A DNA stretch of 64,000 nt. It comes from Epiperipatus broadwayi (lineage: Eukaryota; Onychophora; Udeonychophora; Euonychophora; Peripatidae). This document shows positions 48,400 to 61,240 of this stretch, piece by piece (the first letter of the stretch is position 1; the number at the start of each line of letters is the position of its first letter). The notes under the pieces are model-generated. The model had not been told where the DNA came from. It saw only the letters and a program-made list of their open reading frames with translations, and made no database searches. Location of the stretch: positions 1,734,987 to 1,798,986 of the forward strand of contig JAQFVV010006271.1 in NCBI GenBank assembly GCA_028023455.1. The letters run 5' to 3'. A program made the translations under genes and the position numbers.

Positions 48400-51000
48400 A
48401 TATATATATATATGCGATATTTTCAGGATGAAATTTGCTGTACTTCATTTTTAATAAAATGAAATATATATATTTTTAATAAAAAAATTAAAAAAAAAGA
48501 AACTACACAGATTGTTATCTGTGTAATGACTTTTAATGAAGGCATTATTTTATGTATTTTTAAAAAATAATAAAAATAACTTAAAGTTGTTTGTCAGAAT
48601 TTTTTGTCAAGACAAAGAAGGAAAAGGTGCTAAAAGCTTTGCTATTCTTTGAAGAGAAGCCAGGCCTGGAATACCATGTGCTTAGCTACTAAAAAATAAC
48701 TAAAATTCTGTGGATTAGAACTTTCTAGAATATAAAAAAAGTATACAAAACGGTGGGAAAGTTCAAGAGTTAGTTTGAGCTATATTTTTTACTGAAATTT
48801 GAAGGTAAAAGATGCATTACCTACATTTGTCTGTTCATGTTATTAAAGTCCTACATTGAAGATTTTTGAAACTTATTGGAACCAACAAGTATATTTGCAA
48901 GCTATGAATAGGCTGGGGTAAAATCTTAAAACATGCTGGGCTTTTGATCCTTGTTCCATGAAGATACATAAGTTGCTACATAATTAAATCATCACCTAAA
49001 CCTGAAGGCATCCATTCTTGACTGTCTGTATTAGAGTTAACCAATTTAATAGAGATTTAAAAAACCAAGCAGATCAACACATCTATGCTGAGCAATTTTA
49101 ATGGCCATCGTGTCAAATGAACCTATAATTATTACCAAACTAAATATGTTACCTTCTCTGGAGAAGCCCAGGTAATATGTACATTTTATTATATATACTT
49201 TTCCTTTACACATTACTGTGCATTTTTATTGATGTTTAAAGACTTTATATGATGAAATTCTAATCAGCTCTCTTCTCCATTAAAATTATATTTTGCATCT
49301 GGATTAAATGGATATTATTCTCTCTCTTGTTGTCTTTTGATTTGTTTGGCTATGCAGCATATGTGTATGCTTATGTTTTGTAAAAATATCTGAGCACAAA
49401 TAATATGTTTTTTTTATTATTTATTTGTTATATTAAAAATTCTATTCTAATGAAATAGTCGTGTTGTTTCATTATCTTAAGTTTTATGTAGGTAGCTAAA
49501 GAAAGAAGCATATGTATGTATAGTAATTGTTTAGGTAAATTAACTGAATACTTGATTATTACTGTTCTCCATATTTTCTCCCTGTTTAAGTACCACATAC
49601 CCTGAATGAGATAGCCAGTGTCCAGGCTTTCTAAGTATCCATGATCATTCTTACATCTCCTTCAATATAATTCTTATATAAATAAGATTGGCACTTGGAG
49701 TCAGAAAACTGATGTCTATAAATATGCTGGATGAGAAATATGATTAAATATGTGTTTTTAGAGAAATAAGTATCACAATAAAAAAATACATTTGTTGTCA
49801 TTTTGTATATTAAATTAGCTATATTGCCATGAGAAAAGGGGATCATTTTGTTTCAATGAAATATTATTATTATGTAGAATTTTAGATAAGTATAGAATTA
49901 CCACAATAAAGAGATATATTGTGTCATCACATACATAAAAATAGCTCTACATCTGCAAGTGGAAGAACAAATTTCAGTATAATGGTATCTCAACTTAGGG
50001 ACTTTCAAAGAGTAGAAAGTGTGGGGAACAGAATATAAGGGCTGAGTAATAGTAAAAGTGTTATAATATATTTGTTTAAAAAAGGGAAAAAGAGTTCAAG
50101 AGAGAATATTAGTGAAGTGTTATATAATTCATTTTATTGTGTTTTAAAAAAAAGAAATTGGAAGATATGTAATGGAGTGAATTATATAGAGAAAATTATA
50201 TACATGCCATAGAAAATTACTTTGTGGGCAAGGAAGTGAAGCCTAGTGCATTTGTTGTTAAAAGTAGATGGTAATAAAAAAATATAAGGGAATTATAGAA
50301 AGAGAGAAGGATGAGTATGGAATTGATGAAAATAAAAAAATATACAGAGGGGAAAAGGAGGAGGCACCAATAGATCACATTAAGAGCTTACAAAGGTATT
50401 TCTATAGCTGCAGAATCTCAGAAGAAATATAGAATAGTGATAGCATATGGCCATCTCAAACAGTATGCTGAGTATTGATGGAATTCACTTTTACACCAGC
50501 TGCAAACTTTTTCAAACTATAAAATGGCTCTAAAGAAGACCTATTGGGATAAATATTGACAGGAGAATATTCAATCACAGTTAATGAAACAAAAGTTTCA
50601 GGAGAATAGTAGAGAAGGATATGCGTACTTTTACAAGTAATAAGTAGCCATACTGAAGACATTAGAAGCTTGTGAACTTTCCAAGAAACAAATTGTCAGG
50701 ATGGTACATAGAAACCTATCATAGAAAATAAAATGGATGATGGAAAAGAGGAATGAGGGGTCAGTGAAAGCAACAGAGAGATTATTGAGTCAATTAGATG
50801 TAAGTAAAAAATGGACAAATCGAAGATTGAAGATTTAGGTTGATAGAAGAGGCAATGATTTATGAAATAATCAAAAGAGAAACAGACAAGGTGAATGAAG
50901 CTTTACTAGGATACTGACAGAATGAAAAGAAAGTAGGAAACTTGGGGTGTTCATGAGAAGACTGGGTCCCATGCTATGCTCAACAGATATGCCCTAAAAT
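48400..51000 (+). other. Decayed 5' internal region of the Gypsy-like element (gag area), not resolved
   Basis: This stretch lies between the 5' LTR/foldback and the readable protease-RT part. From about 49,920 the plus strand becomes purine-rich, as in retroelement coding strands, and gag should lie here, but no zinc knuckle or capsid motif can be read with confidence. Assignment to the element rests on position only. Confidence 0.4.
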
Positions 51001-52800
51001 TCTCATAGCAGTGGATTAGATAAAAGAGGAGGTGCTTGTGGATTCAGGTAATCAAATCTTTGTGGTAGCAGAAAAACTTACCACAGCCTCATAAAGGAGC
51101 AACCATATTTGCCCACTCTTCCATTGAAATGAGTTCAAGTGACAGTGGCTAATAAATTAAAAGCCAAGGTAGAACCCAAACAAATATGGATGGACATTAA
51201 AATTAACAGAGAAAGCTTCCCACATGTATTCTTGATTATGAAGACTTGATATATGCTGCCTTACTCAGGTCAAATTTTTTATATGAACATAAATGCGCCT
51301 TAGATTATAGAAATAGAAAGGCCACATGCAAGGAAGAAATGATTAAGTTTCTTATAGGGGTGTTACACATTACTGAAGGCATAACAGACTGCATTATCAT
51401 GAAAAAAATATTTGAGGCAAAGATGGCCAAGGGAAATTGGGAAAGCATACTAAGGCAAATGTTTAAATATAATTGAGTTTTTTTGGATATACCATGTATA
51501 ATCCAGGGCTTTGAGCAAAGGATTAAACTGAATGAAAACTAACCCTTTAAAGCAAGATCATATCCAATTTCCCATCAGTATAGGGATGAGGTTAAAAAAC
51601 AAATAGACTAGATGATGGAATGGATCATCATCTCAAAAATTCTCATCAGTATATTGTAACTCACTGATGGTTGTAAAAAAGATGACACAGTGATATTGTG
51701 TCTTGATATGCATCAATTCAACAAAGTGACAATCCTGGATTGTAACAGAGCACCTGGATTGTAAAATTCTGCCACCAATGCAAAAACTCTTAGGGAAATT
51801 CAGGGGGAAAATAATTTTCTCGATGTTTAACTTGACCACAAGCTACTGGCAAATCAAACTTCACCCAGATGATTGCAAATACATGGCATGTTAATATGAA
51901 GGTTATTCATATCAATTCATCTGGATGGCATTTGATTTAATAAATAGTGGGGAAGTATTATTGAAATGCCTGGATCAGGTACTGACAACCAAGATAAAAG
52001 GTCTTATCATGATGTACATGGATGACATGTTGGTGGCATTGGCTATGGTGGATGAACACATAAGGGGTATTGAAATGTTTTTAAAAGGATGTATGGAGAA
52101 GGGAACTAAGTAAACTTTAAAAATTACCTTATTTCAGGACGAGGTGACATTCTTGTGACATGTAGTGAGAGCCCAAGGTATTAGACCTTACCCTAATAAA
52201 GTATTGGCCATTAGGGATTTTCTCATACACAAGACCAGAAAACCAATATGGTCCTTCTTGGGTCTGTGCAATTTCTACAACAGGTTTCAGAAACAATTTG
52301 CAGAACAGATGGAACCCTTGTTTAGGTTAGTGACAAAAGAGGTTCCATGAAAATGGACAAGAACAAGAACAAGCATTTGAAAGGGTTAAAGCAGGGTTTG
52401 TGGAACACATGATGATGCTTCCACTTCCTGATTTTATGAAGCTGTTTATAGTGCAAACAGACAGTAATGGGTATGCACTGGGAATGACATTATCTAAAGT
52501 TCAAGCAGATTGCTAGATAGGTGTATTATATTTTCTAAGTCAATTACTTAAAGGGCCTGAACTCAATTATACCACCACAAGCCCTGGTGATTGTTTGGGC
52601 ATTCCAAAAGCTTTGTATGATATTATTAGGATCAGAAGTGATCATGATCATGGACTATAAAAACTTGGAATTTATAAATCACAGTTACCTAACCAATAGT
52701 CATTTAGTGTGCTGGAGTTTGTATCTTCAAGAATACAATTATATAGTGATGCACTGCAAAAGGTCAGAGAATATTGTGGCTGACATTCTCAGCTGAAGCC
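51000..52800 (+). pseudogene. Gypsy-like protease, reverse transcriptase and RNase H, broken
   Basis: Around 51030 a VLVDSGNQIFV stretch resembles the DSG active site of retroviral-type aspartic proteases. RT pieces follow: a KLHPDD-type TSYWQIKLHPDD (about 51845-51870), then MMYMDDMLVA (YMDD catalytic box, about 52015), FLGLCNFYNRFQKQFAEQ (connection, about 52255) and QTDSNGYALG (RNase H, about 52457), ending with MHCKRSENIVADILS (about 52750-52796). Order and spacing are those of Ty3/Gypsy pol. Stops and frameshifts break it into at least six pieces, and the YxDD-preceding segment has small deletions. Confidence 0.85.
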
Positions 52801-53129
52801 ATGCATGCCGTCAGTATCAACATTTGAAGGTAGAAATTTTATATATAGCATGTGTATGCCTTAAAATAAATGAAAAAATTCAAAGGTGACCTTGAATGGT
52901 TGTCTTAGGATCAAAGAAAAGATATTCAATTAAAATCAAGTAATTGAGCACTTGGAATGGAAAGAAACCAAGGCCATAATTTGATGAGTAGCAAATAAAA
53001 TCAGGTGCTATAACCTAGACCAATCCATGCTTTAATATAAGATCCAGGATGATGGATGATTCTGAAGAATGGAAGCCAGTCAAACCTTGACAAATGAGAG
53101 AGATAGTTTGGGCTCATGTCCACTGAGTA

Positions 53130-53700
53130 TATGACACTATCATGGTGAAGACTGAACATTGGTTTAGGAAGTGGTTATATTGGCTGGGTATGCATAGCAA
53201 AGTTATTGCCATAATAAACCAGTGCAAAATTTTTCAGAAAGCCAAACCAATGAATAGAAGTTACACAGCCCCAATGATTTCTATGATTCCAAAGACACCA
53301 TTAGAAATTATGGCTGTGAATTATTATGGTCTGTTGCGAGCATACTATAAAAAGTATTTGCTAGTGCTATATGATTTATTTTCAAATTGTGGGCATCTAC
53401 CCAATAGTTCAAGAAAATGCAAGAAACACAATACATGTACTAGGAATGGAACATTTTCTGTCTGTAGAAAAACCTCAGGTTATTCTCTCAGATCATAGTA
53501 TGCCATTTATATCTGAAGAATGGTGGAGATGGATGCAGGGATTAGAAATCAAGCATATATTAACATCCATTCACAATCCACAATCAAACCCATGTGAACA
53601 GGTAATACACAAGCTGGGGCAGTTATTTAAAACCTGCATCCTGACAAATCACCAGGTTGGGTCAGGCAAGTTTTAAATTTACTCAATTACATTAATTAGT
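53130..53700 (+). pseudogene. Gypsy-like integrase, broken
   Basis: The zinc-binding region survives as YWLGMHSKVIAIINQCKIFQK, with the second cysteine lost. In the catalytic core the first acidic residue has become Asn (MAVNYYG for a usual VDxxG), the second is present (ILSDHSMPFIS, about 53500), and the third lies in NPQSNPCEQ (about 53580). At least one frameshift near 53400-53450 separates the halves. It has lost the catalytic triad and is inactive. Confidence 0.85.
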
Positions 53701-54190
53701 CAATCAACAATTCAACTCGGTTTTCATCTGTGTGGTTACATTTTGGTAAGCATGTTTGTAAATTAATCAAGACCACCTTAACAGGAATGGAAGAGCTTCC
53801 CATAGATACTAAAAATGACCAGCCTCAGGCATATTAAAGTCTTCTCAAGTGGAGCCAAAAATGGAACAAAAAGTCAATAGGAACATCACATAAGTGTAAG
53901 ATAGATGACAGAGTAATGATAAAGATGCCACATGTGAGTGAATCTGGAAAGTTTATATGTTGAAAATTCTGTAACCTGTATGAGGGTCCATTCACTAAGG
54001 TGAAATGTTATGAAAGCAATGCATTTTAAATAGATACTGAGCAGAAGATGGGGGGGATCTTATAATGCCAGATCCCTCAAACCTATGCCATTATGCAAGT
54101 AAATTATTGGGCAGATTATTATTTGGATGCTTAAATTTGAGACATTCAAACACATAGACCACGTTTGAAGACTTTTGAGCAGGGGTGTAT
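53701..54190 (+). other. 3' internal region of the Gypsy-like element
   Basis: Continues the pol C-terminus in decayed form. SASLRHIKVF, 'MIKMPHVSESGKF' and YEGPFTKVKC-like pieces resemble integrase C-terminal chromodomain-region text of Gypsy elements. It is followed by purine-rich GGGGGGGATC-like sequence at about 54048-54058 and GAGCAGGGGTG just before the 3' LTR, a possible polypurine tract. Confidence 0.45.
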
Positions 54191-54414
54191 TGTAACAGGG
54201 TGGAATCAAATCCTGTTTCAAAGAAAGAAGTTTTGTATCCTTGCATATTTATATAGTTTTATTATTAATTGTCCATACTTTATATTTTGTTATAGTTTCT
54301 TCAAATAGTTAAATGAAGAATTAAAACAGACATGAAGAAAGAAAGGGGGTGCTCATTTATTTTGTTAAAACATCTATATATATTGTGGTAAAGGCAAGTG
54401 AATGGTAGGAATCA
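54191..54414 (+). mobile_element. 3' LTR of Gypsy-like element
   Basis: Begins TGTAACAGGGTGG and ends GGAATCA (TG...CA), and matches the repeat at 47391-47625. About 224 bp, short for a Gypsy LTR but acceptable. Target-site duplications are not recognisable. The PLE fragment follows directly. Confidence 0.85.
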
Positions 54415-54424
54415 GAAAATAAAT

Positions 54425-55335
54425 ATATAATATACACATGGACAGATATTTACATTTACATTCTCATCATCACCCAACTCAGATAGTTTCAATAGCCAAA
54501 ACTCTTTTAAATAAAGCAATTAACCTTTCAGATGAGTCACATCCAAAAGAAGAAATAAATCATATTACTAATGTTTGATTAGCAAATAATCATAATTATA
54601 TATTTATTCAAAAAGCCTTATTTCAACCCCAAATGGACAAAATAGGAAACAAAAAGATGATAAATCAGCTATTAGGATTTGTGTTCCATATGTTAAAGGA
54701 ACTACAGACATTATTGGATGTATATTAAAATGCTATAATATAAATACAGCATTTTCTACTCATCAAATGATCAGCAATATAATAACCAAGCCCAAAGATT
54801 CAATCCCTCTTGAATCTCATGGTGTTTATCAAATCTCATGTGAAAATTGTAAAGCTTCTTACATAGGTATGAGTAATCATCACATCGGTGTTAGGAGAGA
54901 TGAGCATGCTAATGCAGTTAAACAACACTCATCATCATCAGCACTCTCACTCCATACTATAGATTCAGGTCATAAAATTGATTTTTCTAGTACCAGGATG
55001 ATATCCAGATGTAATAATCTCTACCAGTGCAAAGTTAGAGAAGCCATTGAGATACTTAAAAGACCAGATTGTATCAATAAGTGAGATCATACATGCAAAC
55101 TTCCTCCTATTTGGAAAAATTTAAAAAAAAAACATTCTTAATTTAACATTTTTGCTATTGGTGGAATTTTAATTTTTTTTTTTCAAATCAGTGATTGTAG
55201 CGCCTCTACAACCAGCTTTCTACCTTTTATCACTCAGTGGATGACTTGTGTGATCAAGTTGAAATGTTGGTATATCAATATTTGAAATATTTTAACACGG
55301 AAGAACCCACAAAATATGTTTTTTATATTTATACA
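54425..55335 (+). mobile_element. Penelope-like element family 2, 3' fragment
   Basis: A 5'-truncated element with remains of the RT thumb/linker (IVSIAKTLLNKAINLSD, VPYVKGTTDIIGCIL), the endonuclease ORF and a 3' tail of about 250 bp. The tail contains the CAGTGGATGACTTG...CAAGTTGAAATGT stem-loop that recurs alone at 12335-12450. The family is clearly distinct in sequence from the PLE at 59-62 kb. Confidence 0.82.
54767..55084 (+). CDS. GIY-YIG endonuclease domain of PLE family 2 (fragment)
   Basis: An open frame of about 105 codons within the fragment. It shows GVYQISCENCKASYIGMSNH (residues about 24-43), the GIY...YIG core with the paired cysteines typical of Penelope endonucleases, then GVRRDEHANAVK with the catalytic-region Arg and His/Glu, and ends SDCINK-like (RPDCINK). 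The Met used is internal; the true protein was the C-terminal part of a longer RT-endonuclease. The frame continues open upstream in decayed form to about 54650. Nicking function is probably lost with the missing RT. Confidence 0.78.
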   Translation: MISNIITKPKDSIPLESHGVYQISCENCKASYIGMSNHHIGVRRDEHANAVKQHSSSSALSLHTIDSGHKIDFSSTRMISRCNNLYQCKVREAIEILKRPDCINK

Positions 55336-57855
55336 TTACAAAGAAATCAAGTCATATGTCATATGACATAGTTTATCAAGTTCATTCTATAATATATATA
55401 TATATATAATTAGTTTTCTTTATAGTAGAAAGAATCATAAATGAAATAAAATAAAATTATGGCTAATTCTGAATTTCATTCTATAACTTCATCAACTTTA
55501 CCGCTTTATAATTATCAATAATGTAGTCAGATTTGCTATTCAGTTTTTAACAAGGAAAACACAAATTATTTCTTTAAACCTATTTCAGAAGGCAAAAGTG
55601 AACAGACCCAGCATATGGTAAATTCCCTTGAACTACAGAATACCAATCAAACTTAAACCGATTGTAATTGATTTTCTTTCTTGCTTTTTATTACACGAAA
55701 GATCATTTACTAATTATAATTTTACAAAGTACATTTATTTTGTTAAATATTTGATATTATAAAATCTATGGAATATTTTTTTCTACTTTCTTAAAATGAT
55801 ATTGTTAAGTTACACATATAGTACATTTAATGTGCACACATATACACATGACAATGTATTAGAGTTTATGATTAGGCTTTCTTTATTACTTTTTTAAGCA
55901 TGCATGCAGCTTTGTAATTCTATTAATTTAAGCTATTATATAATTTTTTTGGTTACTATATGTATGTTTAAAAAATTGTAGTGCTGAATATATATCTAAA
56001 ATTAAAAAATATTTTCTTAAAGTGACTATTGCCATAAATGATTGATATGATTCATGAATCAAGTATGTAAGCAATAAAAATACAGCTATTTAAAAGAAAC
56101 TGAGTTTTGTATGGCTAATTATACAACATTGCGAATAAAAGACAACCATTTCTATTTACAGTCATATTGAGAGAATATTTTTTTTGATTACATATATATT
56201 AAATCTTGTAATTCTTTATGTTTATGCACACACCCTATATATGTATATATTATGGTCAGAAAAAAGGTTTTGCAGTAAGTGGTATAAAACCTATCTCAAG
56301 TGTTATAATGGAAGAGAGATTGATTATCAAATTATGACCGTTATTTACAGACAAAGAAAGACACTAACACCAAAAAGCTAAACAATATAGAAAATTTAAT
56401 ACAACAAAACACTAAATGACAATCATAAAAATTGTCATTTAATAAAGATATTTCCTATCAAAATCATTAATAAATACAAAAAAAAAAAAAAAATCTACAT
56501 TGTTACGCATATAATCATAAATATTTCTGAACTCAATCCCTGATTCTCATCTTTTTTAATTATCTTTATTTCATTTGTTTTCCATTTACTGGAAACTAAT
56601 GGTTTTGAATAATGTATGCGTTTTCACTCTTATCCTATATTATTCAAACATCCTTTGTTCGCTTGCATCTCCCCAATATTTTAAATTTTACATTTATTGT
56701 CAAGTTAGATATCTCTTTTGCTTGAGCTTATCTTTAATTGAAACTAAAGAATTTCATTTTTAAAACATTTTTTATTAAATATTTATTGTTTAAATGATCT
56801 ACTCTGCTTTAATGATAGTCTTTCTGTTATTTCATTTTTTACCGTTTTCTTTACATTATTTCTTTCTTCTATCAACTCCTAATAATTTATTCTTTTCTTA
56901 CTATTTCAAATTCAACTTTAAATTTATTCATATTATTATAATTGGAATCATCTAAATAATATCAATTATTCTTTGAATCCTTATTTTCTTGCATGATATT
57001 TTTCTTTATTATTTGTCATGATTATTTTTGATAGGTCTTTAATTTTGTGAGTTGTGATTGAATTTCTTTGCACCCTTATACTTTTATTTTTTATTTGTCG
57101 CCATTGTTCCCATCATTCGTGTTTGGCTATTATTGTTTATTTCATTACAATATATCTTGTATATTTGTTTTTGATATTAGTTAAATTATTTTACTTCTTG
57201 CATTAATTGCATCACTACTATTATTTTCACTATGTCAGCTGAGATTCCAAGTTTTTTTCATATTTCTTGGGGCTGGCTGACTTCGTTTTGTATTTTTTTT
57301 ATATATCAATATAATCTAATGCAATATAATTGTATTCTAATTTATGCTTCCACTGAAAGAGTTTTGAATACAAGAACGATTCGAAATGCAAGATTTTTCT
57401 TTACCAAATTAACGCCTTCTTTCAGAGCATTATAACATAATTATTAGTGCCATTCTTGATCAATATTTTTTGTTTTATTGTTTTGTTTAATTACTTTCAT
57501 GTGAAAACGTTCTCTTTGACTTTGTCAGATCAATAATTAATATTGGATTATGTTTTTTCTATCGGTTTTATAAACTTAATTTAAATGTCTACTCATGCTT
57601 TATACTCATAACATTCCTTTTTGTTCATTTGAACTTTTACAGACACATCTGTGGTTTTAAATTTGATTATATATGGAAATGCTAAAACTATATTATATTA
57701 TCTTATAAAATCTATATAACTATAATGTTTTCAATTTTTTTATTATAGGGCAAAAATTCTGTGAACAGCATTAAATTTATGGTCTCTTTCCTTGTGAAAG
57801 CTTCTTGACCTTTGGTCAAATATTGCTAGAATGCTTCATAGTGCTACCGAATAAT
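55336..57855. other. Intergenic sequence, no gene seen
   Basis: AT-rich to T-rich sequence with TA tracts near 55391-55408 and an A run at about 56479-56492. Small ORFs (for example 57232-57435) lack any recognisable domain or coding signature. Confidence 0.5.
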
Positions 57856-57859
57856 ATTC

Positions 57860-58557
57860 TATGTTTATGAACTATTTCATGAAAAATAGTTTTAAAAGTG
57901 TATCAATTATCTTCCTATTGATGTCATTCAAATTTATAATATGTTCAAATTCTATTAATATTTAAAAACGATTTGCAAGTTCTAATTTAATGTTTTTGAA
58001 GATTAGGAATATCAATTGTGCGTGAATATTGTTTTTTTTTTTAATATTTTTTTTCTCTTCTAATGTTCAATTTATTAAGAACATTATGATATTAAAATAC
58101 ATATTTTTTTATTCAAAATATAATCCAATTCTGTTGTGCCTTCATCTGGGTGCTTCCATGTCCATTTCCATTTAACATTTTTCTAAAAAAAAAATTCATA
58201 ATATAAAGTTGTTTTCCCCCTAAATACTCCACAAGTCTATGACTTCTCTTATTTCTACAACCATAACCAAATTTACCTACAAACTTTAATCTTTCAATTG
58301 TAGCATTAAAGTTTCTCATGTTAATTTTAAAATATTATTTTGTCTGGTAAAAAACCTTTTATACATCCATATAAAAATGTAGTACTTCATCATCACAATG
58401 AGAACTTGTTGGATTATAAACCTGAATTATTCACATTCAATATCAGATATTAAGTTTAATAACTACTCTTGCACTGTGACTAATATACTATCAATCTCTA
58501 TAATTATACTCTCCCACTTTTTATTTATAATAAATTTACTCCATTTATACTGAAGCT
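57860..58557 (-). pseudogene. LINE relic, endonuclease region, minus strand
   Basis: The reverse complement is collinear with about 22400-23100 of the LINE at 22.1 kb. A degenerate MRNFNATIE replaces the GDFNARIG box, then FGYGCRNKRSHRLVEY, QLYIMNFFF, GNGHGSTQMK and NWII follow, with the connector matching 22960-23090. It is truncated at both ends and broken by stops. Confidence 0.85.
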
Positions 58558-59384
58558 ACATATATATATATCTGTGTGTGTGTTTGCTTCACCATTAGCT
58601 GTGATTTAACTAAAGACCCTGAATCCAACCCACAGTAAATGTAGACTAAATTTAAAGTAAGAAACTTTAAAAACATTCCATAAATTTTATAAAATAAAAT
58701 TTAAAGATTTTATTTTAGATAACAAAATAAAATTCCTAGAATCATAGAACTCATTAGAGAAAAAGATTGGTTAGATAGCAATAATTAATTAAAAACACTG
58801 TAATTAAAAATAAGATAGCAGAACAATGGCATTGGAATGTAAGATGGCCAACAGGTTAGATATAAATTGAGAACTTGTCTATTGTTCGTTTTCTTTTACC
58901 TGACTCAGCTCTACTGCTTGGACTGAAAACCAGCCACAAAGACTTTTTTTATTGGAGAAGAAATAAAGAACTATATTTAACTTTTCGGAAAAAGCTTTCT
59001 GCAATCAGGAAAATATCTTATCTCCCTGCTAAATAAATTCATAAGCCATCTGCCTTGTATAGACAAGAAGAAAAAAAATTTAAATGGGTGCTGTAAGAAA
59101 AATAGCTGAGTAGATTTTTCTCTCTATCTCTCGATCGTTTTCCTGTCTGCTGGAGCTTGAAAGATGTAACCCAAGAAATATAGAATGCTAGAATAATTTT
59201 GCCTGACCAATTCCCGCTGCTATAAATGGATAACCAAGGACAGAAATCACCCTAAGCCATCAGTACAGACTGCTGACCAGAATGTCTTCATGGCTATCTA
59301 ATAAAGATGTGTACATTTTAAAATTGTTACCGGTAACTTTAATTTCCACATATTTTATTTTGACTTAAATCATAAACTTAAGTC
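58558..59384. other. Intergenic sequence with a possible solo LTR
   Basis: Mostly AT-rich, with a less AT-rich segment at about 58850-59350. Inside that, 59165-59350 starts TGTAACCC and ends CCACA, with TATAAA at about 59221 and AATAAA at about 59299, an arrangement like a small LTR. No second copy lies in the window, so this is weak. Confidence 0.35.
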
Positions 59385-59469
59385 ATTTATCTGTATTTTT
59401 ATATTGGACTATTTCCATCATCTAATATGTGTGTTGAATGTCTTTAGAAAAGTTTAATTTTAGTTAAAT

Positions 59470-59640
59470 ATTCCAAATGCATTCAACTGTTAGTAATATC
59501 ACAGCAAACAGGTTAGTATATGCACCAACTGTTAGTAATATCACAGCAAACAAATATTAGTAATATTACAGCAAACAGGTTAGTATATGCACTAACTGTT
59601 AGTAATATCACAGCAAACAGGTTTGTATATACACAACGTT
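59470..59640. repeat. Minisatellite in left PLE end
   Basis: About four units of roughly 40 bp containing ACTGTTAGTAATATCACAGC and AAACAGGTTAGTATATGCAC, some truncated. It is the reverse complement of the array at 62239-62345. Confidence 0.88.
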
Positions 59641-59700
59641 TTGAGAGGTATTTTTCTCCCCTCTTCTTTAGATGTTCCAGGCATGACCAGTGACAGTACT

Positions 59701-59788
59701 AGCATAGGATTCGAATCTGGGTCCTTAGATGACCTATTGTTGATTATTGAAATTTAAGGTAACATTCTAACCAACTGAGCCATCCTGC
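59701..59788 (-). other. tRNA-like module in inverted PLE end
   Basis: The minus strand reads GGCAGGATGGCTCAGTTGGTT (A-box-like) and, about 45 bases on, GATTCGAATCC (B-box-like). The total of about 88 nt resembles a class II (Leu/Ser-type) tRNA with a long variable region. The acceptor strands do not pair well. Confidence 0.75.
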
Positions 59789-60052
59789 CAAAGGCAACAG
59801 TATGTAGTAATTTCATATAGTTATCTATGAGGTTCCTCCTGATTTCTCCACTTTTTCCTCAGAGCAAAGTTGATTAGTGGTTTCCATACATTATGTATAG
59901 TCACACTAGGTTGGCTTATGGGATTTTTTTGCCATTGTCATGTGAGCAGCTTCTTTAAATTTTCTTCTTTGTACCTTTTCTTCTTTATCCAATATTTTTG
60001 TATTTTCCCAATCGAATGTATGTTCATTGGTCTATACATGGTCTGCTCATAA

Positions 60053-61220
60053 GAAGAACCTTGCTAACCTACATGGGCATATAAAAAATCATAATGTACC
60101 TAGCAACGTAACAGCTTCATCTGTTAAAAATCTCAGTTCTAAACATCTAACAGATACTGAAACTTCTGTTCCTGAAAGAGGATTAAACTTTGCTGTAACA
60201 CCATCTAATATTCCCTTATCAGATGTAATGGCAGCCACTGAGGAAGTTACTCAAAAATTGCCTTTAGAAGAAGCAGCAGAATTATGCTGGAGAATAAAAG
60301 GAATACTTGACAAGCAACAAAAATTGCAGTCAAACATATCCTATGGGGAGAGGAAAGCAATTAAATCTCTCAAAGCAGATAAAACTATAATTATTCTCCC
60401 TGCTGACAAAGGCAATGCAACAGTTGTAATGGATACAACTGATTACAACAACAAAATACAAGAACTCCTCACAGCAGGACAATATAGAATAGTGGCAAAA
60501 GATCCGATACCAAGTATGGAAACAAAATTACAAGCATTACTCAGAAAGCATCACAAGTACTTCACAGATTCAGAAAAGAGTAAAATAACATCATATTTCA
60601 GCAAAATTCCTCATCTTTATGGTCTACCTAAAATCCATAAGGATCATGTTCCATTACACTCTATTATTAGTTTTAGAGATTCACCTTCTCAGAATTTGGC
60701 AAGATTTCTTCTCAAAGTTCTAAGTCCTTTGGCATTCAAAACCCAATCATTTGACAGGGATTCTAGACACTTTGTAGAATTAATCAAGAACATGAAATTT
60801 GAAAGAACTGACTTACTGGTAAGCTTTGATGTGGAAAGTTTATTCACAAATGTACCATGTGAAGAAGCATTGTCTATTGTAAAGAAAAGATTAAATGGTG
60901 ATAATAGTTTACAAACCAGAACAACTATTCCTATTGATAGCATAATGGAACTATTAACATTCTGTATAAAAACAACCTACTTTCAATATAACACAGAATT
61001 TTTCCAACAAAATCAAGGAATGGCTATGGGCTCACCATTGACTCCCCTGATTAGCAATATTTACATGGAAGAACTTGAAACCACAGCCATAAAAACTACT
61101 CTTTATTCACCTAAAGTTTGGCTTCACTATGTGGATGATACATTTGCTGTATGGCCACATGGTGAAGCATTGCTACAACACACATCAACAACATATCCCC
61201 TTCAATTAAATTCACAATAG
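60053..61220 (+). CDS. PLE family 1 reverse transcriptase (N-truncated, frameshifted)
   Basis: A long open frame. PLE RT motifs in order, numbered from the in-frame ATG at 60027: TIIILPADKGNATVVM (about 119-134), YGLPKIHKD (about 200), LVSFDVESLFTNVP (264-277), QGMAMGSPLTP (330-340) and HYVDD (367-371) with both catalytic aspartates intact. That ATG lies inside the inverted repeat, so the first nine or so residues are antisense junk and the real N-terminus (seen in decayed form at 36.7-37.06 kb) is missing. The frame ends at 61220. The product continues in another frame from about 61185, apparently because a few bases were lost near 61165-61185 compared with the copy at 38.1 kb. Reverse transcriptase for target-primed retrotransposition; not active as it stands. 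Confidence 0.87.
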
Positions 61221-61240
61221 AACCAGAACAAGAACAAAAA

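Noticed and set aside
47391-54414. Intact retrotransposon able to move
   Set aside because: Pol is split by many stops and shifts, integrase acidic residues are mutated, and the primer-binding region is displaced by a foldback insertion.
57232-57435. 67-codon ORF resembling a small membrane protein
   Set aside because: T-rich DNA gives hydrophobic codons by chance; no conserved context.
60027-60052. ATG at 60027 as the true start of the PLE protein
   Set aside because: It lies in the inverted copy of the element's 3' end. The residues before about 60053 are antisense sequence, not PLE protein.
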